A DNA stretch of 64,000 nucleotides from contig NZ_FNJA01000001.1 in NCBI RefSeq assembly GCF_900104385.1, positions 1,462,386-1,526,385 on the forward strand, written 5' to 3'. Within the stretch, counting starts at the first letter, position 1. Every line of letters begins with the position of its first letter. Made by a program: the position numbers and the translations under genes. The notes under the pieces were generated by a model. That model did no database searches. It saw nothing but the letters and a program-made list of their open reading frames with translations, and had not been told where the DNA came from. The DNA is from Rhodoferax sp. OV413. GTDB taxonomy: Bacteria; Pseudomonadota; Gammaproteobacteria; Burkholderiales; Burkholderiaceae_C. Shown one piece after another: positions 27,250 to 35,630 of this stretch.

Positions 27250-27900
27250 TTAAAACCAACCCTGCGGAATAATTAAAATATCACCAGGCCTCATTTCCAC
27301 ATTTCCGGAAACATCGCCACGTCGAATTAAATCTTTAAGACGAACCGAATATCTTTTATCCCCTTCGGAAGTGCGCAATATGGTGGCACCATTTCCATCA
27401 GCAAAATCTGTTAAACCGCCAACCGCAATCATTACATCTAAAACTGTCATCTTGTTTTTATAGGGTAAGGTTTGTGGTTTAGCAGCCTCCCCTACCACAC
27501 GAATTTGTTCACTATATGGCCCAATAAACCCAGTAACAATGACAGTCACCACCGGGTCGCGAACAAATTTAGACAGTGCGCCCTCAATTTCACGAGCAAC
27601 TTCGACAGAAGTTTTCCCTTGTACAACTAATTCATCGACCAACGGCGTAGTCAGTTTTCCGTCAGGGCGTACTGGTACTGACATAGATAATTCAGGATTA
27701 CGCCAAACAATAATATTAAGAGAATCGCCGGGGCCAATAATATAGTTATAGCCGGAGGCAGCAGCAGCGGCGGGCGCTGCAGGAAATTTGGTTGAGAAAG
27801 TGGAGCATGCCGTCAATGAAAAAACAGCAATTACAAGAATCAACCGAATACTCTTTGTCAAAACAGCGTTGAAATTTTTCAAAATATATCCCCTGTGCAT
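27250..27900 (-). CDS. XrtA/PEP-CTERM polysaccharide export lipoprotein (Wza-like)
   Basis: 216 residues. A signal peptide ends in the lipobox FSLTACS, so the mature protein is probably an outer-membrane lipoprotein. The poly-export domain starts at YIIGPGDSLNIIVWRNPEL, and one SLBB domain starts at RVVGEAAKPQTLPYKNKM. It forms the outer-membrane exit for the polymer. Shorter than Wza (about 380), as usual for the TIGR03027 subfamily. First gene of the long minus-strand locus; the 157 bases upstream should hold its promoter. Confidence 0.93.
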   Translation of the reverse strand: MHRGYILKNFNAVLTKSIRLILVIAVFSLTACSTFSTKFPAAPAAAAASGYNYIIGPGDSLNIIVWRNPELSMSVPVRPDGKLTTPLVDELVVQGKTSVEVAREIEGALSKFVRDPVVTVIVTGFIGPYSEQIRVVGEAAKPQTLPYKNKMTVLDVMIAVGGLTDFADGNGATILRTSEGDKRYSVRLKDLIRRGDVSGNVEMRPGDILIIPQGWF

Positions 27901-28057
27901 AACTTAAATTCTACCTATCGCGTCTATGAATGTAGCTTATTTCACACTGCGCACGTTATCGAAAATTCATCCTTTTCACACTAAGTCACGCCATCAGATC
28001 AACTGCTACCACACAAACGTGTCAGAACCACCACTTGCATACCCTAAACCCGCTACG
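27901..28057. promoter_or_regulatory. Putative promoter region of the EPS locus with paired direct repeats
   Basis: An AT-rich gap before the export gene. TTTCACACT occurs at 27940-27948 and again at 27974-27982, 34 bases apart (about three helical turns) in the same orientation. Paired sites at this spacing could bind a dimeric regulator. No convincing -35/-10 or sigma-54 pair was found, so promoter type is open. Confidence 0.4.
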
Positions 28058-28933
28058 TCAAGGTAATTTTCCATGCAAAATAGGTCTAATAAATTTAAGA
28101 AGAAGGCGTTGAAGAGGGTTGGAGTTGCCAAAAGGACGCCAGGTAAATTTAAGCCGTTGATGGTAGCCGTCAAAGTGCATGCCCCAAGGAGCAGCTCTGA
28201 TGCCCCCACGGCCCAACAACACCTTGAGCACCGAAGTACCCATGACGCCGGAACACAGATCACATGCCATGATCGTGGATGGCCCACGCTTTTCTTGGAA
28301 ATTTACCGCCTCGGGAGCAACCAGATAATTCCGATTAAGCATGGCTGGAGATAAGCCGGCAATGAAGCGGGCGTACTGCTCCTGCTGATCGAAGCCCTCG
28401 ACCTTAAAGTAGTCCTCAAAGCTCATTCCATCCGGTCGAAAGTATAAAAATGCAACGCCCATTCCCAGAGGTGCAGCCGTCAACGCGGGTATGCCCTTTT
28501 CACGACATTTAGCAAACACCAGGCGTCGAGCTGGTAATGCAAAGAAATCTAGACTGTCGACATAAACATCAACATCACGCAAAAACTCATCTACGTTGTC
28601 CGCGTGTACGCCATCGGGCAGAAGTCGCAGATCCAATTCTGGATTGATATCACGTCCCATGTTAGCCAAGGTATCGAGCTTGGACTGCCCCATCGTCGAC
28701 ATGAATGCACCTGCTTGGCGATTGATGTTATGCACATCAAACTCATCAAAGTCACTGATAGTGAATTGACTAATCCCAAGCCGTGCGAGCGTCAACAAGT
28801 GCCCCCCACCCACCCCCCCTAATCCAGCTATCGCAACACGAGATTTGCGCAACTTATCCTGCTCAGCGAGCGTGACCCAACCAATGTTGCGCGAAAAGGC
28901 GCGGTCATAGTCGAAGGTGATCGGGTTAGCCAT
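28058..28933 (-). CDS. ThiF/MoeB/HesA-type E1-like adenylyltransferase
   Basis: 291 residues. The nucleotide-binding loop GLGGVGGGHLLTLARLG, ISDFDEFDVHNINRQ (Asp/Arg adenylation residues) and IPALTAAPLGMG are intact, so it should adenylate a carboxyl terminus or small acid. Only one CxxC (ACDLC) is seen, where MoeB/ThiF use two pairs to hold zinc. The nitroreductase gene is divergent next to it; a mycobacterial protein, Rv1355c, fuses the same two domains, supporting joint action. ATG 28933 is used; GTG 28945 is possible. The substrate is unknown. Confidence 0.85.
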   Translation of the reverse strand: MANPITFDYDRAFSRNIGWVTLAEQDKLRKSRVAIAGLGGVGGGHLLTLARLGISQFTISDFDEFDVHNINRQAGAFMSTMGQSKLDTLANMGRDINPELDLRLLPDGVHADNVDEFLRDVDVYVDSLDFFALPARRLVFAKCREKGIPALTAAPLGMGVAFLYFRPDGMSFEDYFKVEGFDQQEQYARFIAGLSPAMLNRNYLVAPEAVNFQEKRGPSTIMACDLCSGVMGTSVLKVLLGRGGIRAAPWGMHFDGYHQRLKFTWRPFGNSNPLQRLLLKFIRPILHGKLP

Positions 28934-29063
28934 GGACGCGCTCACTTCCTAAATTTTTGTATTGTGCCCCGACGTCAGAAGGAGTCATCGCTTATGTATC
29001 TCGTTATAGTAGTCATGCAACATTAGATAGTGGCGCAGATGGCGCATTCACAAGGAAACCTTC

Positions 29064-30134
29064 GTGAGCAGTGACACACTGACGCATATTCTCGAACTCG
29101 CTCGCTGGGCACCGAGCGGGGACAATACGCAACCATGGCGATTCGAGATAGTGAACGACAAGCAAATCCGGGTGTATGGCAACGACACACGCGAGCATAT
29201 CCTTTACGACTACGATGGGCACCCCAGTCACATTGCCCATGGCGCTTTGTTGGAAACGATGCGGATCGCCGCGTCGGGTTTTGCACTGGCAAGCCAATGG
29301 ACTATTTCTTCGCCGAACGACGATCGCAATCCCATCTACGATGTTCGGTTCGAAAGCAATCCCACCATGGTCCGCGACCCGTTGTTCAACTCCATCGAAG
29401 TGCGAACAGTACAACGCCGTCCAATGAGGACTTCCCCGCTTACCAACCACCAACGCAAGGCACTTACTGACGCTGCAGGTACAAATTTCAGCGTTGAATT
29501 ATTCGAATCGCTGGATGATCGCATCCGGATAGCCAAACTACTCTGGCACAGCGCAAAAATTCGTCTGATTTGTCCGGAAGCGTATCCAGTACACAAGGAT
29601 ATTATTGAATGGCGTGCTCGTTACAGCAAAGATCGCATCCCTGAGCAGGCCGTTGGCGTTGACCCCGCTACTGCCCGCCTAATGGAATGGGTCATGGAAA
29701 GTTGGGAGCGGGTTAACTTTTTTAACCGGTATCTTATGGGTACAGTAGCACCTCGCATTCAACTTGATCTGCTGCCGGCAATCTGTTGCGCAGCCCATTT
29801 ACTGGTTAAGCCGAAGCACAAACCCGCAGAACTTATTGACTGGGTAAATCTGGGTGTAACGGTGCAACGTATCTGGCTTACCGCCACACGAGAAGGACTT
29901 CATTTACAGCCGCAAATGACTCCCATAATCTTCCGCTGGTACGCTCGCGCAGGACGCCATTTCTCCAAGGAGCCGGGCTTGTTTGATTTAGCTCTCAAAT
30001 TGGCAAGTAACTTTGAGCGGCTAGTCCAATCACCTCAAAATGAAGATTTTGGATTTTTCGCCAGAGTTGGCATATCACAACAACCGAAAAGCCGCTCCAT
30101 CAGGCAAGACCTTGCTTCACTGATGAAGGCTTGA
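29064..30134 (+). CDS. Nitroreductase-fold protein (Acg/Rv1355c-like)
   Basis: 356 residues. The N-terminus ILELARWAPSGDNTQPWRFE is the standard flavin-binding motif of the nitroreductase fold (RWAPSGxNxQPW), and VQRRPMRTSPLTNHQR recalls Acg-type proteins. It probably binds FMN and oxidises or reduces a product of the E1-like partner, by analogy with SagB-type dehydrogenases; this is inference. The start is GTG 29064 with AGGAAA ten bases upstream. Its 3' end overlaps the convergent DMT permease by 35 bases, so both genes share C-terminal coding DNA. Confidence 0.82.
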   Translation: MSSDTLTHILELARWAPSGDNTQPWRFEIVNDKQIRVYGNDTREHILYDYDGHPSHIAHGALLETMRIAASGFALASQWTISSPNDDRNPIYDVRFESNPTMVRDPLFNSIEVRTVQRRPMRTSPLTNHQRKALTDAAGTNFSVELFESLDDRIRIAKLLWHSAKIRLICPEAYPVHKDIIEWRARYSKDRIPEQAVGVDPATARLMEWVMESWERVNFFNRYLMGTVAPRIQLDLLPAICCAAHLLVKPKHKPAELIDWVNLGVTVQRIWLTATREGLHLQPQMTPIIFRWYARAGRHFSKEPGLFDLALKLASNFERLVQSPQNEDFGFFARVGISQQPKSRSIRQDLASLMKA

Positions 30135-30972
30135 GGTGCAACAGTGCCGTCCCTCCAACAATCAGCACAATTCCAAAAGCACGGAGGGCGGTAATTTCCT
30201 CATTAAAGATTGCCGCACCCGCAAGCACCGTAACGGCATTAGCCACAGCAAGCTGTAAAGGCACAATGACTGCAGCCCTACCACGCTGAAAAGCGGCTTG
30301 CAATAAGATCAGGCCGAATACGTTAGCCAAGATAACCGCCAATAACAGAGGATCAACTATGACGGCCCACGTCATAACAGTTTGTCCAGCAGCGGAATAG
30401 GCTACGGTCATTGCCTTCGTCAAAACCGCGCCAGAACCAAAGCAAAGCCCCACAACCAATGCCAGAAAAACCTCTGGCCGAAGTGCCCAACGGTTGGCGA
30501 ACAACAACGTCAATCCGGCTAGCACCGCGCATACCAATAATATTTGCAGATGCATCGTATTAAATGAAGTGGCATACGACACCTCCGCATTCCAAGCTAG
30601 TGCGACTGCTCCCAGCACCGTCATCAACACGCCCCCCCACTCAACTATCTGAAGCCGTTCTTTGAGGAATACCACGGCCAAAATAACTAGCAGTAAGTCA
30701 CCTGCAGACATCAGCGGCTGCACCAAGCTGATATCGCCAAGGGCCGTTGCTTGCACAAACAGCACCCAGCCGAAACTCGTCATGACGAACCCGAGTACCC
30801 AGCGCCAATCCGTCGCAAGTGAGCGGATTACTTGCCATACCGGTGCACCGCCAATCTTTGGCTGACCGTCGGCCGACAATTTCCAGAGAAAGTAGCCCAA
30901 CTGAATCAATACAGTAGCGGCTAGCGTGATGAAGACTACGGCCATACAGGGTGTGAAATTGTGAGCCCTCAT
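30100..30972 (-). CDS. DMT-superfamily permease (EamA)
   Basis: 290 residues with about ten hydrophobic segments in two EamA halves. It is an inner-membrane transporter of unknown substrate. The first half holds WVLFVQATALGDISLVQPLM, typical of EamA proteins. It is convergent with the nitroreductase gene and overlaps it by 35 bases. It could export the product of the E1/nitroreductase pair, but only proximity supports that. Confidence 0.8.
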   Translation of the reverse strand: MRAHNFTPCMAVVFITLAATVLIQLGYFLWKLSADGQPKIGGAPVWQVIRSLATDWRWVLGFVMTSFGWVLFVQATALGDISLVQPLMSAGDLLLVILAVVFLKERLQIVEWGGVLMTVLGAVALAWNAEVSYATSFNTMHLQILLVCAVLAGLTLLFANRWALRPEVFLALVVGLCFGSGAVLTKAMTVAYSAAGQTVMTWAVIVDPLLLAVILANVFGLILLQAAFQRGRAAVIVPLQLAVANAVTVLAGAAIFNEEITALRAFGIVLIVGGTALLHLKPSSVKQGLA

Positions 30973-31100
30973 AATATACGGAGCGCAGCCGGCACGACAT
31001 CAAATTGCTGTCGATATTTTTTACACCAACTCCTGAGGCGCAAGCCTACTTCACCATATTTTCTTCGCAAGCTGTTGATTTGTATAGGAAATTATCAGAT

Positions 31101-31117
31101 TGGCACGGACCATGCAT
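31101..31117 (+). promoter_or_regulatory. Sigma-54 (RpoN) promoter for the PEP-CTERM gene
   Basis: TGGCACGGACCATGCAT matches the -24/-12 consensus TGGCACR-N4-TTGCW except for one base in the -12 element. The GG (31102-31103) and GC (31114-31115) have the required 10-base gap. It lies about 75 bases before the ATG, with CAGGAG as ribosome site. RpoN-dependent transcription of PEP-CTERM genes under PrsK/PrsR is known in floc-forming relatives. Confidence 0.82.
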
Positions 31118-31190
31118 TTGTTCCATAGGCAGGTGCGGGATTGTCCTCACTGGCAATCAGATCTTCAACAGGTTTTCAGGAGTTAACGAA

Positions 31191-32018
31191 ATGAAAAAAT
31201 TTACAAAGTTCGCTTTGACAGCATTGATCGCAGGGATGACGATGGCTGCTCAAGCTTCGGTTGTCATTGACGACTTTGACGTCAATCAAGGTGTGGGTCA
31301 ATTGAGCGATGCCAGCGCCGATGGATCTGGCGTTTACAACAGCGTTACCGGCCCTGCCTCAAGCATCTTGGGCGGCGAACGCGACATGTTTATTACAGCC
31401 CTGACTACCGACGGTTTTGGCGCACAAGTTTCGACCAATGTGAGCGGTGGCCTGCTGAAGTACAGCACGGACACCGGTGCGTCTGGTCGCTCCATTCTGA
31501 AATGGGACGGCGTTAACGGCGTCGCAGGCGTATCAACTGGTAGCGAAGCGAACTATCTGGCAACCCTGAATCCTACCGGCTTGGGTGGCCTGAATCTGGC
31601 TGCAAGCGGATCTGGTTTCAAGATTAAGGTCAAGGAATCTGATCTGGGCTTTGATTTCGCAATCACAGTTTACACAGATGCTACCCACTGGACTACTCTG
31701 GTTCTGTCGTCGGAAGCCCATCACAACTTCCTGCCTGACAACACTCCTATCGATTTTGCTGACTTCTTCGGTGTAGCCAATGAAGCAGGCACGATCCTGA
31801 GCAGCGGAGCACTGCGCTTCACCGGCACCGGCGGTTCTGCCGATTTGTCCAGTGTTGGTGCAATTCTCGCAACGATCAATTTCACCGGTAGCGAAGCCGA
31901 GATCGATCTGCAAATCGGCGACGTGCGTACCGTACCTGAGCCAACATCGATTGCATTGTTCGGCGCAGCTCTGCTGGCCATGGGTGCAGTTCGTCGCCGC
32001 AAGACTGAAGTTAAGTAA
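31191..32018 (+). CDS. PEP-CTERM sorting-domain protein (exported, exosortase substrate)
   Basis: 275 residues. A signal peptide (KKFTKFALTALIAGMTMAAQA) is followed by a Gly/Ser/Thr/Ala-rich mature region of about 220 residues that reads as beta-strand-rich. The C-terminal sorting tail is VPEP at residue 248, then a hydrophobic stretch ending LLAMGAVRRRK, the full PEP-CTERM tripartite signal. XrtA would cleave it at the membrane. ATG 31191 is chosen because CAGGAG precedes it and the signal peptide starts there; the open frame begins earlier but is not protein-like. Flanked by an RpoN promoter and a strong terminator, so it is a monocistron. Confidence 0.95.
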   Translation: MKKFTKFALTALIAGMTMAAQASVVIDDFDVNQGVGQLSDASADGSGVYNSVTGPASSILGGERDMFITALTTDGFGAQVSTNVSGGLLKYSTDTGASGRSILKWDGVNGVAGVSTGSEANYLATLNPTGLGGLNLAASGSGFKIKVKESDLGFDFAITVYTDATHWTTLVLSSEAHHNFLPDNTPIDFADFFGVANEAGTILSSGALRFTGTGGSADLSSVGAILATINFTGSEAEIDLQIGDVRTVPEPTSIALFGAALLAMGAVRRRKTEVK

Positions 32019-32033
32019 TCAGCTTTCTGCTTG

Positions 32034-32062
32034 AAAAAAAGGGCACTTCGGTGCCCTTTTTT
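32034..32062 (+). terminator. Rho-independent terminator after PEP-CTERM gene
   Basis: Stem GGGCAC/GTGCCC around a TTCG tetraloop (32041-32056), preceded by seven A and followed by six T. The A and T tracts extend the stem, so it may work on both strands. Confidence 0.95.
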
Positions 32063-32262
32063 ATTATCTCGGTGTGATTGAGCAGCCATCTACGGAAGAC
32101 AACTAGACAAAGAACCCCACCCAGTCAATCGCAAGTGGGTCGGGATCGAGGCGCTTCTTAACGGAAGTAAGCAGGGACGAATGGACAGGAATTTTCTGAA
32201 TCGCGATAAGCTGCAACGGGTTATCCATCAAACTGGCGATTCAAGTACGGGGCTATTCGACT

Positions 32263-33207
32263 CTATGTCGTGACCGGCACCCAGTACCGCTCTACAGCTT
32301 CGGCTTTGCCCTGCATACGGCCAGCATAGGCCTGTAGGGTTGCTACACAGTCCTGTCGAGACGTGAAAAACTCATTAAATTGGCTGCTGTAGAGCGCCAT
32401 GACATCTATTTTTTTCCCCAACCGATCTGATATCTGAACCACCAAGGGTTCAAGTGCCAGCTCTGGCTCCATCGCGATTTGCTTGCGATATCGCGCCATC
32501 AGACGATATAGATAAATACTCACAGCGGGGACCGCTAACTGACGGACGACCCACGGCTGGAGGTTCTTCATCAATGCAGTCTGTCCATACGCGCTGGCTG
32601 CTTGCCGCCAGGCGTTTAAGGCATTGGCCGGAGCCAGACTGAGATCCGCTAGACCACGCTCATAATGAGCAATCTCATTGAGGCGATAACGGGTGCTATG
32701 GGGTATGCAGCAATAGGGAGCATCCTCATAAAAAAGCAGGTTTTTACGATCAATCCAAGGCTCGAAAACCAAGTGTGCCAGCACGTGGTCCACGTGCCAG
32801 CCTATGCCCAACGGCACGTAAATCTGTTCAAAATCCAACTCGTCAAGCAACGCGAACAACTTTTCGCGTAGGGTTGGCAGCCATTCCATATCTTGCGCGA
32901 CGGGCGGACGAAACAGGTTTCCCAAACGCTGATAAGCATCGCGGCGAAACGGTGCGTCCAACTCCTGCAAGCTGAACGATTCAAACCCCAAAAATCCAGC
33001 CGCATCGGCCTCCTCTTGATGCCGTTCATCGCCCAAAACGGCGCCATGCAATTTCAACCCCGACAAGTACCGGGTGAACAAGTTGAGCACCAACACTGGC
33101 CCTTCCTCAACTAGCTTGGAAATGACCCCGCCGCACGAAAAAACTGCATCATCCAGATGGGGAGAGATAAAAACAGCGCGGTAATGCGTGTGGCGAGGCT
33201 TATCCAT
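32263..33207 (-). CDS. PIG-L family N-acetylglucosaminyl deacetylase-like protein
   Basis: 314 residues. SPHLDDAVFSCGG matches the PIG-L/LmbE zinc motif (HxDD), and GWHVDHVLAH supplies the distal histidine. The family de-N-acetylates GlcNAc-containing small molecules or lipids in the cytoplasm. It overlaps the stop of the following glycosyltransferase gene by eight bases, so the two work on one pathway, probably glycolipid or surface glycan. There is no signal peptide. The substrate is unknown. Confidence 0.85.
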   Translation of the reverse strand: MDKPRHTHYRAVFISPHLDDAVFSCGGVISKLVEEGPVLVLNLFTRYLSGLKLHGAVLGDERHQEEADAAGFLGFESFSLQELDAPFRRDAYQRLGNLFRPPVAQDMEWLPTLREKLFALLDELDFEQIYVPLGIGWHVDHVLAHLVFEPWIDRKNLLFYEDAPYCCIPHSTRYRLNEIAHYERGLADLSLAPANALNAWRQAASAYGQTALMKNLQPWVVRQLAVPAVSIYLYRLMARYRKQIAMEPELALEPLVVQISDRLGKKIDVMALYSSQFNEFFTSRQDCVATLQAYAGRMQGKAEAVERYWVPVTT

Positions 33208-34345
33208 GGTGACCTAGCGCAAGCACATTGCGGTAGGCGGCCCCCAATGCCTCCACCACCAACTCCGGACGATAGGCACTGGCACGCTCACGGCCCGCTT
33301 CGCCCTGCGCGGCACGGGTAGCAGGTTCTGCTGCCAGCAGCAGCAAACGCCGGGTTAAATCATTGACCGAATCCGGATCAACGATAAAACCATTGACGCC
33401 TTGCGCAACCAACTCCTCTGCAGAAACGATAGCGCTGGTAACAATGACAGGACGCCCAAACCACATAGCTTCCATCACCACCAAGCCTTGTGTCTCCATC
33501 AAAGATGGCAACACAAACACATCACAGGCAGCGTAGTAGCGCGCCAGTGTCGGATGATCAAGAAAGCCTAGGAACTTGACCTTATGTTCTATGCCCAGCT
33601 CGGAACACAACGCTTCCAATGCATCGCCCTCGGGCCCATGACCGGCAATCCACAAGAAAGCGTCCGACACGCTTCTTTGTAACTCTGCAAAAGCCTTGAT
33701 GAGATAAGGAATATTTTTCTCAGGCCCAAGTCGTCCAGCATACAAAATTGTGAAACCAGATGGGCGTTCAGCAGGCACCACATCTGCGCTAGCTTTGAAC
33801 ACCACAGGGTTTGTAATGAAGCGCACAGGGGTTTCCACGCCCTCACTGGATATTTGCTGCGCCAACTTGAGTGAAGGCGCAATAACCAGATCAAAACGAT
33901 TGTTAAAAGCCACCATCATCTTCCGAATCAATCCTCGGAATGGCCGCATGGGCAATGGCTGCGTCAGGACCTCCGCACTGAAATGGTAGGTGGAGATCTG
34001 AGGCAGCTTGAGTGATTCGGCAACGCGACACACCTGCCACATCATGAAGCCCACGTAATGGTGGTGCACAAGATCCGGTTGTATCTGCTTGAGGATTCCA
34101 CGCACAGTCGCGGTCGAAGGTAGTGCCTGATAAAACCCGTATGCCTTAAGAGTAAACACCCGATAAACGGTAACTCCTTCCCATTGCTCGATTTCAGGTT
34201 CACCTTTGCGTCGGGTGGTGATAACGGCAATTTTGTGACCACGCCGGGCCAACTCAGACGCAACCAGCTTGATATGAACTCCAACCCCGGTCGCTGCAGG
34301 CAAAAAATCGTCGGAAACCATGCAGATGCTTAGCGGTGTTGACAT
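33200..34345 (-). CDS. Glycosyltransferase family 4 protein
   Basis: 381 residues, GT-B. The N-terminus ICMVSDDFLPAATGVGVHI has the glycine loop that binds the acceptor. The C-terminal donor site is PSLMETQGLVVMEAMWFG. It resembles PimB/MshA-like transferases. ATG 34345 is chosen over the in-frame TTG 34351 because GAGG stands seven bases upstream. It is coupled to the PIG-L deacetylase, an arrangement seen in glycolipid and mycothiol-like pathways (GT then deacetylase); the product here is not predictable. Confidence 0.85.
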   Translation of the reverse strand: MSTPLSICMVSDDFLPAATGVGVHIKLVASELARRGHKIAVITTRRKGEPEIEQWEGVTVYRVFTLKAYGFYQALPSTATVRGILKQIQPDLVHHHYVGFMMWQVCRVAESLKLPQISTYHFSAEVLTQPLPMRPFRGLIRKMMVAFNNRFDLVIAPSLKLAQQISSEGVETPVRFITNPVVFKASADVVPAERPSGFTILYAGRLGPEKNIPYLIKAFAELQRSVSDAFLWIAGHGPEGDALEALCSELGIEHKVKFLGFLDHPTLARYYAACDVFVLPSLMETQGLVVMEAMWFGRPVIVTSAIVSAEELVAQGVNGFIVDPDSVNDLTRRLLLLAAEPATRAAQGEAGRERASAYRPELVVEALGAAYRNVLALGHHG

Positions 34346-34354
34346 ATTCAAACC

Positions 34355-35626
34355 TCAAAAATAATAGGTTCCAAGCATTTGTATGACGCGACGATCGGGC
34401 AGCACCCCGTATTCGCTGGAAGGCCGGCCCATGTGTTGTTGAAGCTGTAGGGCCACATCGAATTTGGACCAATGGTGCCGCAGCTCAACCCAAGCCAATC
34501 GACTGTGGTCACCCGCATTCACGCGCAGGAAAGCTGTCAAATCCAGATCCTTGAGCCAGAGGCTTTTCTGGGTCACATAAATCAAGTAAGCCTTACGGGA
34601 TACCAGCTCCTGGAGCCGCTGGGCCTCCAGCAAGTAGGCGACCTGGCTCGCAGGCATTGCCCCCACAGCAGCCCAATCGGACTGCTTCAATGCAAAGCCG
34701 TTGTACTGGTACTCGGTCGTAACAGAAAGCTTGCCAAGCGTTGTGTAAGTAACACCACCGGTAAATCGATTCCGGGCGACGTCAGTGCCCGGCAATGCCA
34801 ATGCACGACTCAACAGATCCGGCTCCTTGCCACGCGACCATTCCAGATGGGCAACAGCAGCATCCGACAACAACGCCGTAAGACTACTCCCCACAGTCGC
34901 CGGCTTATCTTGTTCCTTGTAGAGCAATACCTGGCTGCTCACACGTTGGGAAAACTGTGTACTGAGGGCCATCAGACCACGGTTCCGATTGTTGGTAGAC
35001 CCAAGGTCGAGGCTCCAGCCATCGCTACTAGGTCGATTGGCTAGTTTTGGCGAATATGCCACCGACAACGCACCGTCGGACCACAGCCGCTGGCCGCGCA
35101 ACATGACGGTGCCAAGACGATTTTCCCGCAGTGCAAATGGATTGGCTGTGGTCTGGTTGCGCAAGCTGCCATCGCGAAAGAAGTCGGTCGGGTTGTAGCC
35201 ATAGCCAGGTCCATAGCGCAGATTGATTCGGCCAAACTCCACGACCGTATTGTTGCCTTCGGGCTGCCAGCTCAGATAGGCCTCGCGCAAACTATTGATG
35301 GTTGCGTCAGCACCGGCATCTGCAGGATAAACATGGTCAAGACGATCAGAGACAACAGCGCTATAACCCTGGCCAAGCTTCATAGAGTGCGAGAAGTCGA
35401 ACGACGCCCGTCCGATATTGTTGCTATCCGTCTGGTAGCGCTGGCTGGCATTGCCCAACGCGCCCTCGACAAAAATCTTGGTACGTCCGCTAGCTTCGGG
35501 GGCAACTTCGGTGGCGCTTTCGAGACTGAGTGCATCTGCATCCATATCAGCGCACTGCGCAGGCAGTGCCTGCATCAACGCCATAGCAAGGGCAGAACAA
35601 AGCACGGAACGATTGAAAAAATGCAT
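34355..35626 (-). CDS. Outer-membrane beta-barrel protein of unknown function
   Basis: 423 residues. A signal peptide (residues 1-25, ending ALPAQCA) precedes alternating polar/hydrophobic strands and the C-terminal MLGTYYF, ending in aromatic Phe as outer-membrane proteins do. I do not recognise the family; long-chain porin-like or capsule-assembly-like barrels are possible. It follows the LolA-like gene by four bases and precedes the glycosyltransferase by nine. The upstream ABC transporter and LolA-like protein suggest an envelope-spanning export path (inference). ATG 35626 was chosen because it begins the signal peptide. Confidence 0.7.
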   Translation of the reverse strand: MHFFNRSVLCSALAMALMQALPAQCADMDADALSLESATEVAPEASGRTKIFVEGALGNASQRYQTDSNNIGRASFDFSHSMKLGQGYSAVVSDRLDHVYPADAGADATINSLREAYLSWQPEGNNTVVEFGRINLRYGPGYGYNPTDFFRDGSLRNQTTANPFALRENRLGTVMLRGQRLWSDGALSVAYSPKLANRPSSDGWSLDLGSTNNRNRGLMALSTQFSQRVSSQVLLYKEQDKPATVGSSLTALLSDAAVAHLEWSRGKEPDLLSRALALPGTDVARNRFTGGVTYTTLGKLSVTTEYQYNGFALKQSDWAAVGAMPASQVAYLLEAQRLQELVSRKAYLIYVTQKSLWLKDLDLTAFLRVNAGDHSRLAWVELRHHWSKFDVALQLQQHMGRPSSEYGVLPDRRVIQMLGTYYF

Positions 35627-35630
35627 GGGC

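Noticed and set aside
28006-28287. A minus-strand frame of 93 codons at the end of the E1-like gene
   Set aside because: Lies in another frame of a well-supported gene and shows no conserved motif.
32181-32273. A 30-codon frame between the PEP-CTERM terminator and the PIG-L gene
   Set aside because: Too short, no ribosome site of note, overlaps the end of the PIG-L gene on the other strand; no similarity recognised.
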